NCBI RefSeq assembly: GCF_011043775.1
Contig: NZ_JAAKXY010000004.1
Span: 186,001-250,000, forward strand
Origin: Natronolimnobius sp. AArcel1
GTDB lineage: Archaea; Halobacteriota; Halobacteria; Halobacteriales; Natrialbaceae
Direction: 5' to 3'
DNA: 64,000 nt
The stretch's first letter is position 1. Every line of letters begins with the position of its first letter. Below are positions 45,003-55,562 of the stretch, in pieces. The translations under genes and the position numbers were made by a program. The notes under the pieces were generated by a model. It saw only the letters and a list, made by a program, of their open reading frames with translations, searched no databases and was not told the DNA's origin.

Positions 45003-46094
45003 ATGACATACGACATTATTCAGGTTGGAACGGGTGGCCAAGGGGAACGCTGGTGCCGTGAGTATTTGCCACCAAACGTCGAGAACGGACTGCTCAACGT
45101 CGTTGCCGCAGTCGATACGGACGACTCAGCACTGGAAAATGCTAAAGACGGTCTCGGCCTAACCGACGAACAGTGTTACACGGACACAGAGACGGCCTTT
45201 CGAGAACAGGATGCCGACTGCTGTGCGATCGTTGTCCCACCGCAGTTTCACGAAGCGATTGTCGACCACGCACTCGCACACGACCTACACATCCTCTCGG
45301 AGAAGCCCATCGCAGACACGCTCGAGGCGGCCGTCCGAATCGCAAAAAAAGTCGACCGCGCGGGAAAGCGAATGGGCGTGACGATGAGTCATCGGTTCGA
45401 CCAGGACAAAACAACACTGCGGCAGGAACTGCAATCCGGCGAGCACGGGCCGCTCGATTATCTGCAGCTTCGCTTTACCTGTAACTGCCGCTCGTACGGC
45501 AGTTGGGGTGCGTTCCGACACGATATCGAGGATACGCTCCTCATCGAAGGCGGCGTCCATCATCTCGATATTCTCGCTGATCTCGCAGGCGCGCGATGTG
45601 AGACGATCTACGCCCAGACGTGGCTCCCCGAGTGGGGTGAGTACGCCGGTGATGCACAGGCGCTCGTCAACATGACGTTCGAGAACGGTACCCGCGCCGT
45701 CTACGAAGGGGCGAAAACCAACGCCGTTGCCCTCAATGGCTGGGGCAACGAGTACATTCGTGCCGAATGCCGTGACTCGACACTCATCCTCGATGAACGA
45801 GCCCTCGAGCAGTACGCCTACGATCCCACTGCCGAACCGCAGTTAGGCAACGGCGTCGACGACGGTGCAGCCGAATCGATTCCACTCGCGACGGATGGGC
45901 CATGGGCGAACACCTGGCTCATCGAGCAGTTCGTTGAGTGGCTCGAGGGTGGCGATCCGATGGCAACAAACGTCCACGACAACCTCCAATCGATGGCACT
46001 CATCGAGGCCGCAATCAAGAGTAGCACCACTGGCGAACCCGTCGCAGTGCAAGAACTTCTCACAGAAACGAACCAACTTGTGTCGCTCGAGTGA
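45003..46094 (+). CDS. Gfo/Idh/MocA-family oxidoreductase
   Basis: A 363-residue NAD(P)-dependent dehydrogenase. The N-terminal IIQVGTGGQGERWCREYL is the Rossmann loop. HILSEKPIADTLEAA holds the EKP motif with the catalytic Lys, followed by MGVTMSHRFDQ and LIEGGVHHLDILADLAGA with the substrate-binding His. It probably oxidises a sugar or inositol delivered by the neighbouring importer. It lies 127 bp after the isomerase-like gene on the same strand with its own upstream AT-rich stretch. Confidence 0.9.
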   Translation: MTYDIIQVGTGGQGERWCREYLPPNVENGLLNVVAAVDTDDSALENAKDGLGLTDEQCYTDTETAFREQDADCCAIVVPPQFHEAIVDHALAHDLHILSEKPIADTLEAAVRIAKKVDRAGKRMGVTMSHRFDQDKTTLRQELQSGEHGPLDYLQLRFTCNCRSYGSWGAFRHDIEDTLLIEGGVHHLDILADLAGARCETIYAQTWLPEWGEYAGDAQALVNMTFENGTRAVYEGAKTNAVALNGWGNEYIRAECRDSTLILDERALEQYAYDPTAEPQLGNGVDDGAAESIPLATDGPWANTWLIEQFVEWLEGGDPMATNVHDNLQSMALIEAAIKSSTTGEPVAVQELLTETNQLVSLE

Positions 46095-46523
46095 CTGGTC
46101 TGGAACGGTAATTCTATCATACAGCAGGTAAAATCATTGTGAACACTGGGTGAGAAAGAGTGGATCACCGTTCTTACGCAACGCCTCGGAGAAATGTTGG
46201 TAAGAGAAAATTACGAAATAACTATTATTGTACTCAACAATTCAGATAGAATGTAAGTGTGTTCTCAACAATTACGGCCATACATTCGTAAATACAGTGA
46301 ACATAAATATGATGTTTTTTCACAATCAGTCGTTAGAATATGCGCATTGGTGCCGTTGTTCATGTAGCAAAGCTATTGGTAGACTAACCAGACAGAAATA
46401 ATGACTCGTGCAGCGTTTTCATTACTTACACATCAGTATACATGCCTGGACACTAGCTGTGTCAGGGAAAACACCAGTGAGCATTGGACAACGCAATACA
46501 GCAGGAATACGATAGCCCGGTAC
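46095..46523. other. AT-rich spacer without genes
   Basis: About 430 bp of markedly AT-rich sequence (46190-46400 especially). Plus-strand frames here show no haloarchaeal codon bias. No repeat, RNA or motif stands out. Confidence 0.5.
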
Positions 46524-46925
46524 TCAATCGGTGCGGGGTGCGAGAACCTCATCCGGTCGGATAGAGAGAATAACGCGTTCAGTCTCAATCGGGTTGTCGT
46601 ACGCAGATCCCGTATACCGGTGGGCAAGTTCATCGATGTGCTCGCGTGCTCCGTCGGTTGTTATTTCCTCAACCTCGCCAAGCACCGAGAGGTACTCGTA
46701 GGGGTTCTCTGGATCGACCATGCTGAGCCCGACAGCGGGAGTAGCCTGTACGTTGCGTTCTTTCTGCCGACCGCGCTCTGTGTTGACCAGCAAGCGATCT
46801 GACTCGAGATCATAATCGATCCAGACGGGTGTTACATGTGGAACGCCATCTGGCGTAACCGTCCCGAAGTGAGCGAACGTTTCCTTTTCAAACAAGTCGT
46901 GAAGGGCAGCAGGGATTGATGCCAT
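46524..46925 (-). CDS. Pyridoxamine 5'-phosphate oxidase-like flavin/F420-binding protein
   Basis: A 133-residue split-barrel protein starting MASIPAALHDLFEKETFAHF. It shows GTVTPDGVPHVTPVWIDYD, LLVNTERGRQKERNV and VGLSMVDPENPYEYLSVLGEV, the usual blocks of PPOX-class proteins that bind FMN or F420. It probably reduces a small substrate or acts as an F420-dependent enzyme; the substrate is unknown. The ATG at 46925 is the family-like start. Confidence 0.85.
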   Translation of the reverse strand: MASIPAALHDLFEKETFAHFGTVTPDGVPHVTPVWIDYDLESDRLLVNTERGRQKERNVQATPAVGLSMVDPENPYEYLSVLGEVEEITTDGAREHIDELAHRYTGSAYDNPIETERVILSIRPDEVLAPRTD

Positions 46926-46990
46926 ACGATGTATATCACGCTGAATCCCCTTCTGTGTACGGGTAGGTTCGGGTACCAAACTGCAGTCAG

Positions 46991-47377
46991 TTACAGATCG
47001 CGCAGACGAATTCCATTGTCAACTAACCGAACATTTCGCTCTCGCTCGAGATGGGGTGCCAGCTCATCATGTTCATACAGTTGCGCAATAACATCGGCGT
47101 ACAGTGTTCGCCAGGTCAGTGCATACACCGGTGACTGGCCCCATGCTCGCAGTTCCGGAACGAGTTCATCGTACGTTTCGTATCGCGCTTCAAAGCGATC
47201 GATCGCCTCGAGAATGCGACCCGCTGCCTCGCGGTCGTCGTCTGCATCCGCAATCGCTTGATTGAGTCGGCGCTCCCAATCGGCGACCGCCGTCTGCATA
47301 TCTGTCGCCGTAGCAGCCTCGTCATCAGGCAGTTGCTCGAGTAATGGTTCTGGGACGCCGAGTGAAATATCGTCCAT
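46991..47377 (-). CDS. Hypothetical helical protein
   Basis: A 128-residue protein starting MDDISLGVPEPLLEQLPDDE, largely alpha-helical (DWERRLNQAIADADDDREAAGRILEAIDRFEARYETY). It has halophile-typical acidic bias and CTCGAG-rich codons, so it is probably a real gene. No recognised domain. A start 21 codons earlier is possible. Confidence 0.6.
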   Translation of the reverse strand: MDDISLGVPEPLLEQLPDDEAATATDMQTAVADWERRLNQAIADADDDREAAGRILEAIDRFEARYETYDELVPELRAWGQSPVYALTWRTLYADVIAQLYEHDELAPHLERERNVRLVDNGIRLRDL

Positions 47378-48592
47378 ATCAGCACGTAGCAGGGCCTGTG
47401 ATAAGAAACCTGCTGGCAACGCGTTCCATCCGATCCACATCTATTTTGTATCGCACTATATCATTTATTGTCCGAGCTGGTAGCCAGTAGCTATGAACAG
47501 TCTCACAGCGGTTGCAACCGGCAAGAGAGAGAGCCGAACGCACCAGGTGATCAAAGAATTACATCCCCTCCACCAACGGCGGATTCGCTCGAATCAGAGT
47601 GACGTGGCGCTCACGTACCGTATTAGAATATCGGAGAAGAAGCCGACACACAGTCCACAAAGAAGTCATTGTGAAAGACGACACCATCAAAATCACAATC
47701 TAGTGGGCACAGAACGTTGGTCACCCCACAGAGCCGACGGCCTCACAGCTGTTTCACAGGATGAACCAAGGGAAACTCCGCCACTTGTCGGTTACTACAC
47801 CCACGTGGGACCCATCACATTCCACCTCGCTGAACTGGCTATCAGTTATTGAGCGCCCGAGCAGTGATACTGTCGCTCGAGTGAATGCAGTGTGCGTCGC
47901 TCATGAGACCCGACGGGACGAGACAGGCATCATACAAATCACCGCAGAAACGACGTACGCGTAGCCGAACGCAAATTAATATGTGAAAGACAACGGTAAA
48001 TAAGTGACTACACCTGCCCACGGGACAGTAAATAATAAATTAATATATAGAACGTAGCCATCGGGACAACGCTCTGAAGCAGCGGTGAGAAACAAACAGT
48101 AAATCACGTCTATGAAAAACACACTCAATACGCCCTGAAAGACTCGAAATAAGGAAAATCGAGCACCACATTTATAGCCGTCAGTCCAGTTGTAGATAGC
48201 AGTGAACATGGCCACCGCTGCGCCAGTGGCACGCTGTCGAATGTGCCCACCTCGAGCGCCCCGCGGTCAGCACTCCTCTCGGCTGAGAGGCGGTCGGCCG
48301 ATTCGCAGACACGCGAGTCCTGTATCGAGTCGCGTGTACAAAGGAGGTGAGGGACAGTTTTTACAAGCAGCGCACGCTTGCTGTATTAGTCGCACGAACC
48401 GGAGACACACTATCGGGTACGGCGACGGGAGAGCAGGACGCCGACGCGCGAAATGGAGTGCTCTTGGTATGGACACACGGAATTCCCGAGTGACCAACCA
48501 GGTTGGTGGACAGCCACAGTGCCATAGACCGCCACAACCGGGGAGCGTGTGCGTGCAGACTGAACGGACGAACTTATACGAATGATACGATC
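47378..48592. other. 1.2-kb gene-poor region
   Basis: No convincing gene. Two short plus-strand frames, 47493-47852 (119 residues, basic, repetitive) and 47761-47964 (67 residues, ending TGIIQITAETTYA), might be decayed coding sequence, but neither has a recognisable domain. The centre (47980-48180) is AT-rich. No RNA gene or repeat was found. Confidence 0.5.
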
Positions 48593-49054
48593 ATGACTGC
48601 AGGAGCCGGGAGTACGGATACCGCACAGATTCTCCTCGTTGAGGACAACCCCGGAGACGTTCGACTCACGAAAGAGGCGTTCAAACAGGGACGCATCGAA
48701 AACGACCTCCATGTCGTCTCTGACGGGACCGAAGCACTCGATTTTCTTGCACAGCAAAACGAGTACAGTGACGCACCGCGGCCGGATCTCATCTTGCTCG
48801 ATCTCAACCTCCCGCGAACCGACGGTGAAGAGGTACTACTCGAACTGAAAGCTGATCCACAGCTTCGGTCGATTCCAGTTATCGTGCTCACGAGTTCGCG
48901 TGCGGAAGAAGACATTGCACGCTCCTACGAGTTGCACGCAAATGCCTACCTCACGAAACCCGTCGACCCAGACGAGTTTATCGAGACAGTCCGTGCGTTC
49001 GAGGAATTCTGGTTTTCCGTCGTACGGCTTCCACCAGAGGTCGAACAGCAATGA
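48593..49054 (+). CDS. Stand-alone response regulator receiver protein (Rcp1-like)
   Basis: A 153-residue CheY-like protein. The acid pocket is EDN (residues 17-19), the phospho-acceptor Asp is at about 70 in [11 protein letters not shown], followed by VLTSS and the conserved Lys in AYLTKPVD. There is no output domain. It resembles receivers paired with phytochrome-type kinases. Its stop overlaps the next gene by 4 bp (ATGA), so the two regulators are co-translated, but no kinase gene is nearby. The ATG at 48593 is preferred over a longer frame. Confidence 0.9.
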   Translation: MTAGAGSTDTAQILLVEDNPGDVRLTKEAFKQGRIENDLHVVSDGTEALDFLAQQNEYSDAPRPDLILLDLNLPRTDGEEVLLELKADPQLRSIPVIVLTSSRAEEDIARSYELHANAYLTKPVDPDEFIETVRAFEEFWFSVVRLPPEVEQQ

Positions 49055-50802
49055 GTGAATCCGACGCATACACCCGATCCACCACAGACGAGCAGGCTGT
49101 AGACGAGGAAACCGGTGACGAAGAGACCAACCTCGAGAGAGAAAGCGACACAGCAGCCACTGAAACCTTGCGGATCCTCCTGATCGAGGATAATCCGGGC
49201 GATGCACGGCTGATCGAAGAGATGCTCAAAGACACCGAGGAACTTGCCCAGCGAGTCAGTGGTGACGGTGCCGTCACGGAAACCCCGTCAATCACCCATA
49301 AGGCACGACTTGAGGAGGGGCTGGCTGTCCTCTCGGAGACCGCCACCGATATCGTCTTGCTCGATCTGAACTTGCCCGATAGTACTGGACTCGAGACGCT
49401 CGAGTCTGTCCACGAGGAAAGTGAGGACGCACCCATTGTGGTGTTGACGGGACTCAGGGATCAACAGGTCGGCGTGCAAGCGATACAGCGCGGAGCACAG
49501 GACTTTCTGGTCAAAGATGAGGTGACGAGTGAGTTACTCATCAGGACGATCCATCACGCAATCGAACGCGCTCGCCAGGAACTCGAACGCCGACGCCAGC
49601 GCGAACAACTGGAGTCACTCAACCGCCTCAATCGAATCGCCCACGACATTACGCACGCAGTGATCACAACGGAAACCCGGGCAGAACTCGAACAGCGAGT
49701 CTGTGACCGCCTCGCAGAATCGGACGCCTATCGGTTCGCCTGGATCGGTGGCGTCAATCCCGGAAGCGACCAGGTCATGCCAAAAGCCGCGGCCGGTGTC
49801 GAAGATGGCTACCTCGAGACGGTCGATATCAGTGTTTCAGAGACTGATCCCTCGGGGCAGGGGCCATCTGGAATCGCACTCCGAACCGGTGAGGTGCAGG
49901 TCGCAAACAATATCCAGACGGATCCGACGTTCGAGCCATGGCGTAGTGCAGCCACAGATCGTGGCTACGAGTCGTCTGTTGCAGTCCCGATTGTCCACGA
50001 GGATCTCGTCTACGGCGTGTTGAACATTTACGGCGAGTCTGCAGCCGAGTTTGCCAGCCCCGAAACGACGATCCTCTCGCGGATCGGTGACACGATAGCA
50101 CACGCGATTACAGCGATCGAACGCCGCGATGCGCTTGTCAGTGACGCCGTTATCGAACTCGAGTTCCGCGTCGAGCAGATGGCCGATGAACTGGTCGCGC
50201 TGTCGGCAGAAGAGTCCTGTACGATCGAACTCGAGCAACTCGTCCGCGGTGACGAGACACTGCTTGCCTATGGGTCTGCGACGGATGTCTCCAAAGACGT
50301 GTTCGAAGATGCAGTCGCTGACACTGACGGTATCGACGATGTTCGTTTCCTCGCAGCCAAGCGCGAAGCCTTTGAGTTCGAACTCGTCGCACCGGCTGCC
50401 GTCTCGCTGTTTGAGACGATTGCGACGCACGGTGGCCGGGTTGACTCGGCGACGATCAGCGACGGCGAGTTCCGTTTCGTTGTCGAACTCCCACGCGGTC
50501 GCGATACCCGCCAGATGATCGAACTCCTCAGAGAAGATCACTCAGACGTCACCTATCTCGCACAGCGGACAACCGAACGGAGCGAGTCTACGAACGGGAA
50601 CTCGACGAGCGTTCTCGAGGATGATCTCACGGAAAAACAACGGGCTGCCCTCGAGACGGCGTACTTTGCGGGCTACTTTGATTGGCCACGCGAGAGCACG
50701 GGCGAGGAGATCGCCGAACGTCTCGGTATCGCGCCTGCAACTTTCAACCAGCATCTCCGAACGGCAGAGCGAAAATTCTTCGACGCGACGCTCGACGAAT
50801 AA
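49051..50802 (+). CDS. REC-GAF-HTH_10 regulator (bacterio-opsin activator-like)
   Basis: A 583-residue regulator. Residues of about 35-155 are a receiver domain ([38 protein letters not shown]). About 195-340 are a GAF domain ([24 protein letters not shown] to GVLNIYGES). About 360-500 are the bacterio-opsin activator middle region. About 525-583 are an HTH_10 helix-turn-helix ([39 protein letters not shown]). It likely switches gene expression on a phosphorylation or small-ligand signal. Target genes are unknown; it is the last gene before the mobile island. Confidence 0.9.
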   Translation: MSESDAYTRSTTDEQAVDEETGDEETNLERESDTAATETLRILLIEDNPGDARLIEEMLKDTEELAQRVSGDGAVTETPSITHKARLEEGLAVLSETATDIVLLDLNLPDSTGLETLESVHEESEDAPIVVLTGLRDQQVGVQAIQRGAQDFLVKDEVTSELLIRTIHHAIERARQELERRRQREQLESLNRLNRIAHDITHAVITTETRAELEQRVCDRLAESDAYRFAWIGGVNPGSDQVMPKAAAGVEDGYLETVDISVSETDPSGQGPSGIALRTGEVQVANNIQTDPTFEPWRSAATDRGYESSVAVPIVHEDLVYGVLNIYGESAAEFASPETTILSRIGDTIAHAITAIERRDALVSDAVIELEFRVEQMADELVALSAEESCTIELEQLVRGDETLLAYGSATDVSKDVFEDAVADTDGIDDVRFLAAKREAFEFELVAPAAVSLFETIATHGGRVDSATISDGEFRFVVELPRGRDTRQMIELLREDHSDVTYLAQRTTERSESTNGNSTSVLEDDLTEKQRAALETAYFAGYFDWPRESTGEEIAERLGIAPATFNQHLRTAERKFFDATLDE

Positions 50803-51150
50803 CTGGTTTGGGCTGTTTTCGGCGATAATCGGTTCTCGAGTGACGACGATAGTAGCGGCGTGGCCCTTCTGGCGGTCGAATCCGATGGGTTAGCTCGAGT
50901 GCAGAGTATCGGTGACTGCGAGTATGGTAAACTTCATAGTGCGATACAAAATCACCAGCACTGATGTTGCGAAGATACCTCTATGATGCACAGGTTTCAC
51001 GACTAAACAGGCTGAAAGAACTCTCCGAGAGCCGTTGAGAACGCACTTCTGAGAAACCTATCGGATAGCTCTCAGGAAACCACTGGAGAAACCGCGCTCA
51101 GGACAGCGCTGGCGCTCCCGAGCGAGGAGAGTCCAGCGGAAACGAGTGGG
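50803..51150. other. Spacer between regulator and IS4 transposase
   Basis: About 350 bp including a solitary mini-element end (50963-50996). It also holds a sequence probably belonging to the left side of the IS4 element. I could not define IS terminal inverted repeats or a target duplication by eye. Confidence 0.4.
50963..50996. repeat. Solitary end of the palindromic mini-element seen at 61540
   Basis: The 34 bases from GATGTTGCGAAGATA to ATGATGCACAGGTT match the right arm of the element at 61588-61618 with few differences, including the terminal TATGATGCACAGGTT. No matching left arm is present nearby, so it is a remnant. Confidence 0.65.
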
Positions 51151-53130
51151 TTAGTCGGGTGGGTCGAGGCCGTAATTCTTCTTGGCGAACGTCAGGAACG
51201 AGTTCGCCGTGAGCGCCGGCCCGTCCCCCACTTCGCCATCCAGTTCGAGTTGGACGAGGATATCCACCAGCCGCCAGCAGTTGTATAGGACACAGGCGAA
51301 CGCGAAATTGAAGTACCGGAACCGGTGGTCGGGCGACTGTGTCTCTGCGAGGAACGTCTTCAGCTTCTTGAACCCGTTTTCGATACCCCAGCGCCGCTTA
51401 TACCGGACCATTACCCGCCCGATCTGGTGCTTCATCTCCCGTTCGTCAGCGGGATCGACGTCTACCCACGGCAGGTTCGTCTCGAAGGGTACCGTCGGCG
51501 CTTCGACTCGTGTCGGCTCGTCGATCTCCTCCTCGTCCGCTACTTCATCGAGAAGATTCCTCAACGGCGAGTCGCTATCACGATCCGCCGAGAGCGGTGT
51601 TGTATCGCCGATGTCCTCGAAGTCTTCGATGAGTTCCTGGCGAATCGTCACGTCCGTGCCGTCATCGGCCTCGTCTTCTCGTTCCCACTCGCGCTTCGGG
51701 AGGTAGACCGCCTTCCGCGTCGGTCCATCGTCGAGTCGCTCCTGCTCGACGACGTCGAAGTCTTTGTCCTCGCTGGCGAGCTTGGCAATCTGGTGTTCGT
51801 GGTCGCTGCTGGACCGCACCACACCCGGATTCAGGTAGTGGACACCGTGGTCCTCGCAGGCGTCTTTGACGCCATCATTGGCGAACTCGCGGTCCATCAT
51901 CACGAGGTCTAAGCCGGGGACGATGTCGGTCGCACCGTCGAGGAGATCGTCCACGATGTCGGCCCGCTTTCGACCACGTTCGACCGGGATCGCATCGAGG
52001 ATTAGCGGCACATCGTGGCCGACGAGTTTGATGACGGCCCACTGGAAGAACGGTCCGCTCTCGCCCTTGTACCCCAGAATCCACGGCTCCTTGTTCTTCC
52101 CGCTGCTGTCGCGCGTGACCTGGCCGCACCACGGGTTGCCCTTCGTGAGGTCCAGAGCCGTCATCTGCGTGCGCCCCATCGTGTCCGTCGATTTCGCCCG
52201 TGCAACCAGCGTCCGAGCACTCTCGCGGAGCATCGTCCGAATGCGCTCGACGCCGAGTTCTTTCGTCTGGAGTCGGTGGGAGTCGCCTGACGGTGTTCGA
52301 TCCCGCGTGGAGTCTTCCGCGAACGACTGCGCACCGTCGTTCGGATGCATGTCGGTCCGCATTCCGAGGTAGGACTGCTGTTCCCAGAACGCGCCCTCGG
52401 GGATCGAAGCGTTGTCGCCGCGATCGAGGGAGAAGCAGTCCTCGACGATCGGTTTCGCGCCCTTCCAGACCTCACGCGCCTTTTCGCGTGCGAGCGTGTC
52501 TTTGCTCTTCGACCGCGTCACCGTCCCAGTCGGCTGATTCGGTAAGAACTCGGGTTCGGGGGCAGGGATGTCGTGGTAGCGGGCGATGTCCACGACTACC
52601 TCGGCAGCTGTATGGACGGCCTCTTGTACGTCGGCGAGGCGATCTTCCCACGCCCGCCAGAGAGTAGATTGGTCGGGGATGTCCTCGAAGCCCAGCTGCG
52701 TGCAGAGGAACGGCTTCTGCTTCAGGTACTTGTAGAGGGCCGTGGCGTTCTTCCAGCCCTTGACACAGCGGAGGACGTGGGCACGGAAAACGGCGTTCCA
52801 GGGCTTCGGACTGCCCTGTTCGTGGTCGTAGGTATCGTAGAAGCGCAGGTAGCAGGCTGGGATTTCCGAAACGAGGTCCTCCAGGGAGACGGAGCGGTCG
52901 TACCGGTGCTGTTGCTCGTACGGATAGCTTTTGAGAGCGCCATCGACCATCTCCCGGAACGTCATGTCGAAGGACCGCGCTTCGACAATTTCGCCAGTAT
53001 CCGCGCCGTAGAGCCCTTCTACCTCGTAGTCTTTCGGCGTGGACTCGTATCCAGCGCTGTCGAGACGCATCGGTGGACCGATCCGCTTCCACCGTGACCC
53101 CGTTGGGGCCTGTCCCGCGCGTGCTGTCAC
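51151..53130 (-). mobile_element. IS4-family transposase gene
   Basis: A 659-residue DDE transposase. The IS4 signature Y-x2-R-x3-E-x6-K is exact in YKRRWGIENGFKKLK near the C-terminus; the second Asp lies in LDLVMMDREFANDG, and the first in TALDLTKGNPW. The N-terminal 220 residues hold a helical DNA-binding region (WNAVFRAHVLRCVKGWKNATALYKYL). The frame is intact, so the element may be active. A start at the Met 20 codons in (MRLDSAGYES) is possible. Base composition is higher in GC than the island genes to its right. Confidence 0.9.
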
Positions 53131-53301
53131 TACTCAGGAATTACGCGGCTTCGTATATAAACCTCCAGAATATACCAGCAACCCAGCTCCCTTTTCTTGT
53201 ACCGGGCTGAAAATATTGATGAGGGGGTTCGGGAACCGCTAAATCCCTTCTGCTTTCCAATGGTAAGTTATATAATTCCTTTCTGTATGTGTCTGTAATA
53301 G
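53131..53301. promoter_or_regulatory. AT-rich upstream region of the DUF4157 gene
   Basis: 170 bp between the divergently oriented transposase and DUF4157 genes. It contains TATATAAACC near 53152 (facing either way) and an AT-rich run close to the start at 53302. It is the only place for a promoter of the whole downstream array. The IS4 right end is also expected here. Confidence 0.4.
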
Positions 53302-55562
53302 ATGGGATTTCGCCGTCCTCGGAAATCCAAATCCGACTCAGGTACTTCATCATCTCGGTCATCAGTGTCTCCAACATCGAAGGCGTCAAAAACGGCTCGT
53401 CGATCCAACCGCAACGCCACCCGCACTACAACCGACTCACAGTCATCTGCTGCTCGGCGTAGCCGGTCTGCTGCTGAGACCGATACCGATCACGCGGATC
53501 GAATCTGGCTCTCAACCGATGACTGCGAAGCGTTACTTGGCCACTCGGTACCCACAGCCTCTCTCAGGCGAACGCTCGAGCAGGTAGTAAACACCGAAGG
53601 TCGTGAGACAGTCGAACAGTGGGCCGACGAAGGGATGCCAGTCGAAATAATGGGTGATTCCGAGAAGATGGCTACGTTCCGAACGCGGCAAGCGCAGTCT
53701 CCTGACGCAGTTCCGACTGATATCGAACGGCAGAACGAGCTGTCGAAACACCGAAACAGATACACTCACCTGGATGATGACCAGTCTGGAGAGACAGCCG
53801 TTCCCGACCCTGTTCGCCGAGTTCTCTCCACACCTGGCCAGTCGCTGGATACGGCGGTCCAGTCGGACTTGGCCGAACGTATGGGTGACCGCTTCGACGA
53901 CGTCACGATTCATACCGGCCCGGAAGCAGCGAAAGCCTGCGAGTCGATCGACGCTCGAGCGTTCACCGTGGGCTCGCACGTCGTGTTCAATCACGGAGAG
54001 TTCGATCCGGACAGCGCCACAGGCAAGTACCTGCTTGCCCACGAACTGGTCATACTCGCCAGCAGACGGACGGACAGGTCACTCGATTGCCGGCTGCAAC
54101 AGAACTCGAGGTGCGAGATTCCTCGAGTGCGTACGAGCGTGAGGCGGACGAGCTTGCCAGTGAGGCGCTCCGATCGGATGCTGGTGTGGGGTCGCTCACG
54201 CCGAGCCAAGCAGCGCTGTCCGTCCAGCGGATGCACAAACACGAACTCCTCGAGGTCCTCGACGACGAACTCGAGGAAGACCTCTCCGAGGAGTTCGAGG
54301 ACGGCCTGCCCGAGGAGGTCCTCGAAAAGCTACCGGAGGCGCTGCGTGAGGGCTACGAGAACGGCCATCCAGCGTTTACGCGGGCCTACGAGCGGGAGTT
54401 CGACAACGCGACGTTTCAGGATCTCACCAAATCGTCGTTCCGAAAGAGCGAGCGTTGGGGCGGTAAAGGATCGGTCCACTGGACCTGGGAAGAGATCGCC
54501 AGTTCGATTCTGTACAACAGTCGGGACGGGATCGAGAACCTCAGCGACCGCGAGCAGCGAACGCTGGCGCTGTTCATGAACGAATCCGACGAGATCGCTG
54601 CGGAGTTCGGAAAAGCGATCGAGCGCCACTGGCAAGGTCTTTCCGGAGGCGATTATCTTAACGAGACCGTCGAGAAAGGGACTGCCGGTGCGATGGTCGA
54701 TTTCTCGCTCGGTCAGCCGTTTATTGCAACCACAGTGGGAGCGATTACTGCGCCTGTCAAAGCACAACTCGAGTATCAGGTTGATAAGCGTCTGCCGAAG
54801 GATTACGAAGAGTACGACGGACTTTCAGGTAAGCGAGAATTGCTTAGTGATTCATTTGGAGCTCTTACTGGAATCGAAGATGATGAATTTGCGAAAGAGG
54901 GTGATAAAGAAACCACGCCTGAAACTAAGCAAACGGAATTTGGGGACAGTAAATACGGCGATCAGATGCAAACTGGTGCGAAGATCGGCACCGAAGACCA
55001 GTCGATGGATCCAGAACAGGTCAAAGAAAACCTCCAAGAACTCAGAGCAATACAGAGCGAGGAGTGGATTGATCTAGGCCAGAGTCAACGTGAAGAGTAC
55101 ATTAAGACGTTGCAGGAAGTGGGACTGATGTCGCGTGTACTCGTCGGTACGATGGCATCGATCGATCCGGAAAACGTCAATCAATCGGATCCCGTTGGGT
55201 ATGCAAAAAAGGGCACGACGAGTGCCGGTGTATCAGGATCTACTAGGACAGCAAAGACAGCAGGAAGCGATGTCGCTAACTCACGTAACGTTGATCTGGC
55301 TGAGGCACTGTCAGAGGGTGCATCGAAAGGGAGTATGAAAGGGATTGCAACCATCCTCACGAAAATAGTTACCGATGGGCTTGGCACTGAAGGGACAATC
55401 AAAGCGATAGGAGACAGAATAGAGGAAGACATTCTGAAAGCTGTGAAAGGAATCAGATCCCAACGGGAACAGACGCAGGATTCGAAGGAAACGTACGACG
55501 ACCTCGTCGTCGAACTAATTAGAATATTGGATGAAGAGGAGCGTTTCGAGGATTATGACTAA
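53302..55562 (+). pseudogene. DUF4157 (eCIS core domain) toxin-like protein, frameshifted
   Basis: A reading of about 754 codons broken once at 54051. Residues 1-65 are Ser/Thr/Arg-rich and disordered. Residues 170-265 are a DUF4157 domain: STPGQSLDTAVQSDLAERMG, VTIHTGPEAAKACESIDARA, FTVGSHVVFNHGEFDP, KYLLAHELV. One missing C after 54051 throws the frame off within HELVH (HExxH); restoring it gives HELVHTRQQTDGQV and joins the second frame, which runs to 55562 from an ATG at 54087. After a Glu-rich stretch follows a C-terminal module (from about 55130) that recurs alone at 60831. DUF4157 proteins are typical effector or accessory proteins of contractile injection systems. No CIS structural genes are in the window. 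Stop overlaps A1 by 8 bp. Confidence 0.85.

Noticed and set aside
47493-47852. 119-residue plus-strand frame
   Set aside because: No GC3 bias or domain; His/Arg/Gln-rich; kept only as a note in the gene-poor region.
50803-53301. Exact IS4 element borders
   Set aside because: I searched both flanks by eye for matching inverted ends and a target duplication and found nothing convincing.
53302-55562. Two separate adjacent genes rather than one frameshifted gene
   Set aside because: Adding one base joins HELV to HTRQQ in the DUF4157 consensus, so a single ancestral gene is far more likely; the second frame could still be translated alone.
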